A stretch of DNA of 7,547 bases, from assembly GCA_031284195.1 (NCBI GenBank), contig JAITAI010000152.1, forward strand, positions 1 through 7,547. Reading direction: 5' to 3'. Below the pieces are notes generated by a model. That model saw nothing but the letters and a program-made list of their open reading frames with translations, searched no databases and was not told the origin of the DNA. Shown piece after piece: positions 6,661 through 7,547 of this stretch. The translations under genes and the position numbers were made by a program. The DNA comes from Treponema sp. GTDB lineage: Bacteria > Spirochaetota > Spirochaetia > Treponematales > Breznakiellaceae. Within the stretch, counting starts at the first letter, position 1, and the number at the start of each line of letters is the position of its first letter.

Positions 6661-6888
6661 ATGAAACGCGATAAACCATCACTGGCATTTATTCTTAGCG
6701 CACTTTGTTTAATCACCATTGCTTTGAGTATTTTGTCCATGTCTCCTGGTCTTCTTTATAAGCCTCGCCGGATTTCCTATACCCAAATTACCGCTACCAC
6801 CAAAGAAAACACCGCCCGCATGAGGGATCAGGTGGCGGCTATCATTACCTCCCATGTGGCGCTTTTGGAACATACGGTGCATCTTTAG
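6661..6888 (+). CDS. Small membrane-anchored protein, probably truncated
   Basis: A 75-codon frame with an excellent ribosome site (GCAGGAGG, six bases before ATG). Residues 1-6 are charged (MKRDKP), followed by one hydrophobic segment of about 20 residues (LAFILSALCLITIALSILS), then a polar tail containing ATTKENTARMRDQ. This is the layout of a single-pass inner-membrane protein or an uncleaved signal anchor. The stop codon TAG (6886-6888) lies at the left edge of the IS remnant, so the natural C-terminus may have been lost to the insertion; the rest may lie beyond 7215. The family is not recognised. The consensus promoter at 6478-6507 would transcribe it. Confidence 0.55.
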   Translation: MKRDKPSLAFILSALCLITIALSILSMSPGLLYKPRRISYTQITATTKENTARMRDQVAAIITSHVALLEHTVHL

Positions 6889-6893
6889 TCCGC

Positions 6894-6916
6894 TCGGACT
6901 GAAGTCCATTCGCGTA
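6894..6916 (+). repeat. Left inverted repeat of the IS remnant
   Basis: Pairs with 7190-7212 in inverted orientation; shared blocks are TCGGACT, AGTCCAT and GCGT. It overlaps a larger local palindrome, AGTCCG-CT-CGGACT (6887-6900), and the last codons of the transposase fragment. Confidence 0.5.
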
Positions 6917-7143
6917 TAAATAGCCTTCTTGGTCAGATGATAGCTCTCGCTCATATCTAACAACGCACAGGTGTTCCCAAAGGATTTCCCTTCGGTCAAA
7001 TACAGGAAAATGAGTTTCAGCACAGCTTCCGGCCTCTTGATTTCCCGTGCCCGCTCTAAGGCGCCCTATTCCTTCGCTTTTTCTCTCCCCTGCTCCGGCA
7101 GTATCGCCGCCAGATCTTCGAATTTATAGTTGTCCTCTCCCAT
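6910..7143 (-). pseudogene. Transposase N-terminal fragment (IS4-like, DDE type)
   Basis: The minus-strand frame from ATG at 7141-7143 begins MGEDNYKFEDLAAILPEQG, meets an in-frame TAG at 7066-7068, and continues GALERAREIKRPEAV, LKLIFLYLTEGKSFGNTCAL, then HLTKKAIYTR. The pattern (glutamate-rich start, then a helical 'LL-LYLTEGKS--' block and 'L-KKA-YTR') is typical of the N-terminal region of IS4-type transposases. Resemblance ends at about 6910, where the left inverted repeat begins, so the DDE catalytic domain is missing. It cannot be active. The exact IS family is uncertain. Confidence 0.65.
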
Positions 7144-7189
7144 GCCCCCAGTTTATCCGGACTGAGCTGTTTTGCCAACTGCTTAAGTA

Positions 7190-7212
7190 AACGCATATGG
7201 ACTAAAGTCCGA
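7190..7212 (-). repeat. Right inverted repeat of the IS remnant
   Basis: Read on the minus strand from 7212 it matches the left end at 18 of 23 positions. It contains GGACT-AA-AGTCC (7199-7210) and lies about 45 bases upstream of the transposase start, where an IS end is expected. Confidence 0.5.
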
Positions 7213-7215
7213 TGA

Positions 7216-7547
7216 GTTGTTTGCCCGGGAGCAATCCTTGAAGGAACCGGTACTGATACAGGTAGGACAGAACCGGACGACAGTGGACAACAAGAAGATA
7301 GGGGAAGCAAGCGGGAAGAAGCGGGGTCAGGGGAGGGTTTAAGTGACTATCCGCCGGAGCAGTATACTGGAGCAGAAAACCCTCTTACAACTACGCTATG
7401 CCCCGTATTGGGTAACCAGGCCGCAGATAGTGAACGTTACCTGAGGCGATAGCTTTACCGGTTATCTAGGCGAAGGAGGAACGCCCGGTCAAGGGGAAGT
7501 CACCGATAGGATGGTTTTTAACAACGAGGGAGCCGGTGAACAGCGCC
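7216..7547 (+). pseudogene. Degraded rightward coding stretch, unknown family
   Basis: Two plus-strand frames each read as protein for part of this region. From 7216 to about 7370 one frame gives a hydrophilic linker (GTGTDTGRTEPDDSGQQED, then REEAGSGEGLSDYPPEQYTG). From about 7370 the next frame gives LLQLRYAPYWVTRPQIVNVT, a TGA at 7442-7444, then GDSFTGYLGEGGTPGQGEV and DRMVFNNEGAGEQ to the window edge. A frameshift near 7370 plus one stop codon would explain this. It starts just outside the IS remnant and may be the interrupted remainder of the gene at 6661, since a membrane anchor, a charged linker and a folded domain would make a sensible protein. This is inference; no family is recognised. 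Confidence 0.3.

Larger units (their letters stand above)
6894..7212 (-). mobile_element. Remnant IS element, internal-deletion (MITE-like) form
   Basis: About 319 bp bounded by imperfect inverted repeats that match at 18 of 23 positions: TCGGACT, AGTCCAT and GCGT appear in the same order and spacing at 6894-6916 (plus) and at 7212-7190 (minus). Each end itself contains the small palindrome GGACT-NN-AGTCC. Between them lies only the N-terminal part of a transposase frame, on the minus strand. This is the form expected of an IS that lost its interior and kept both ends. I see no convincing target-site duplication. Confidence 0.45.

Noticed and set aside
7056..7310. 84-codon minus-strand frame overlapping the IS remnant
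   Set aside because: It conflicts with the transposase frame, crosses the IS end and has no recognisable motif.

Overview
The window is bacterial, of roughly balanced base composition, and uses the standard code (genes end in TAA, TAG and TGA). The style of the genes (a restriction-like nuclease with a repetitive coiled-coil head, a decaying transposase, long divergent Hsp70 proteins) is reminiscent of large-genome host-associated spirochaetes such as gut Treponema. That is an impression from memory, not something the sequence proves.

The core is a compact three-gene operon read leftwards from 6347 to 1415: a metallo-beta-lactamase protein with beta-CASP architecture (5178-6347), a coiled-coil protein ending in a GrpE-like bundle and beta wing (4122-5162), and a 906-residue Hsp70 with an intact ATPase domain, a recognisable substrate-binding beta domain and a long helical C-terminal region in place of the usual lid (1415-4135). 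The first two genes are 15 bases apart and the last two overlap by 14 bases. They look co-translated and probably form one machine: an Hsp70 motor, a dedicated exchange factor and a putative RNA- or DNA-processing enzyme that lacks one beta-CASP acidic residue. I know of no characterised system with this composition.

Left of the operon, 978-1414 holds a well-formed cobalamin riboswitch on the minus strand with its own promoter, but no recognisable B12-related gene follows it. Downstream there is only a degenerate intergenic repeat, a 14-codon open frame, and then a PD-(D/E)XK nuclease gene (372-977) that has a promoter of its own. Positions 1-347 hold a minus-strand coding remnant broken by in-frame stops.

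Right of the operon, 6348-6660 is a divergent promoter region with a consensus sigma70 promoter facing right, a possible leader peptide and a GC-rich hairpin. Next come a small membrane-anchored open frame (6661-6888), a roughly 320-bp IS remnant with imperfect inverted ends and the N-terminal part of a transposase (6894-7212), and a degraded rightward coding stretch to the window end (7216-7547) that may be the rest of the interrupted gene. The operon therefore sits between decayed, mobile-element-affected DNA, as expected of an accessory locus.
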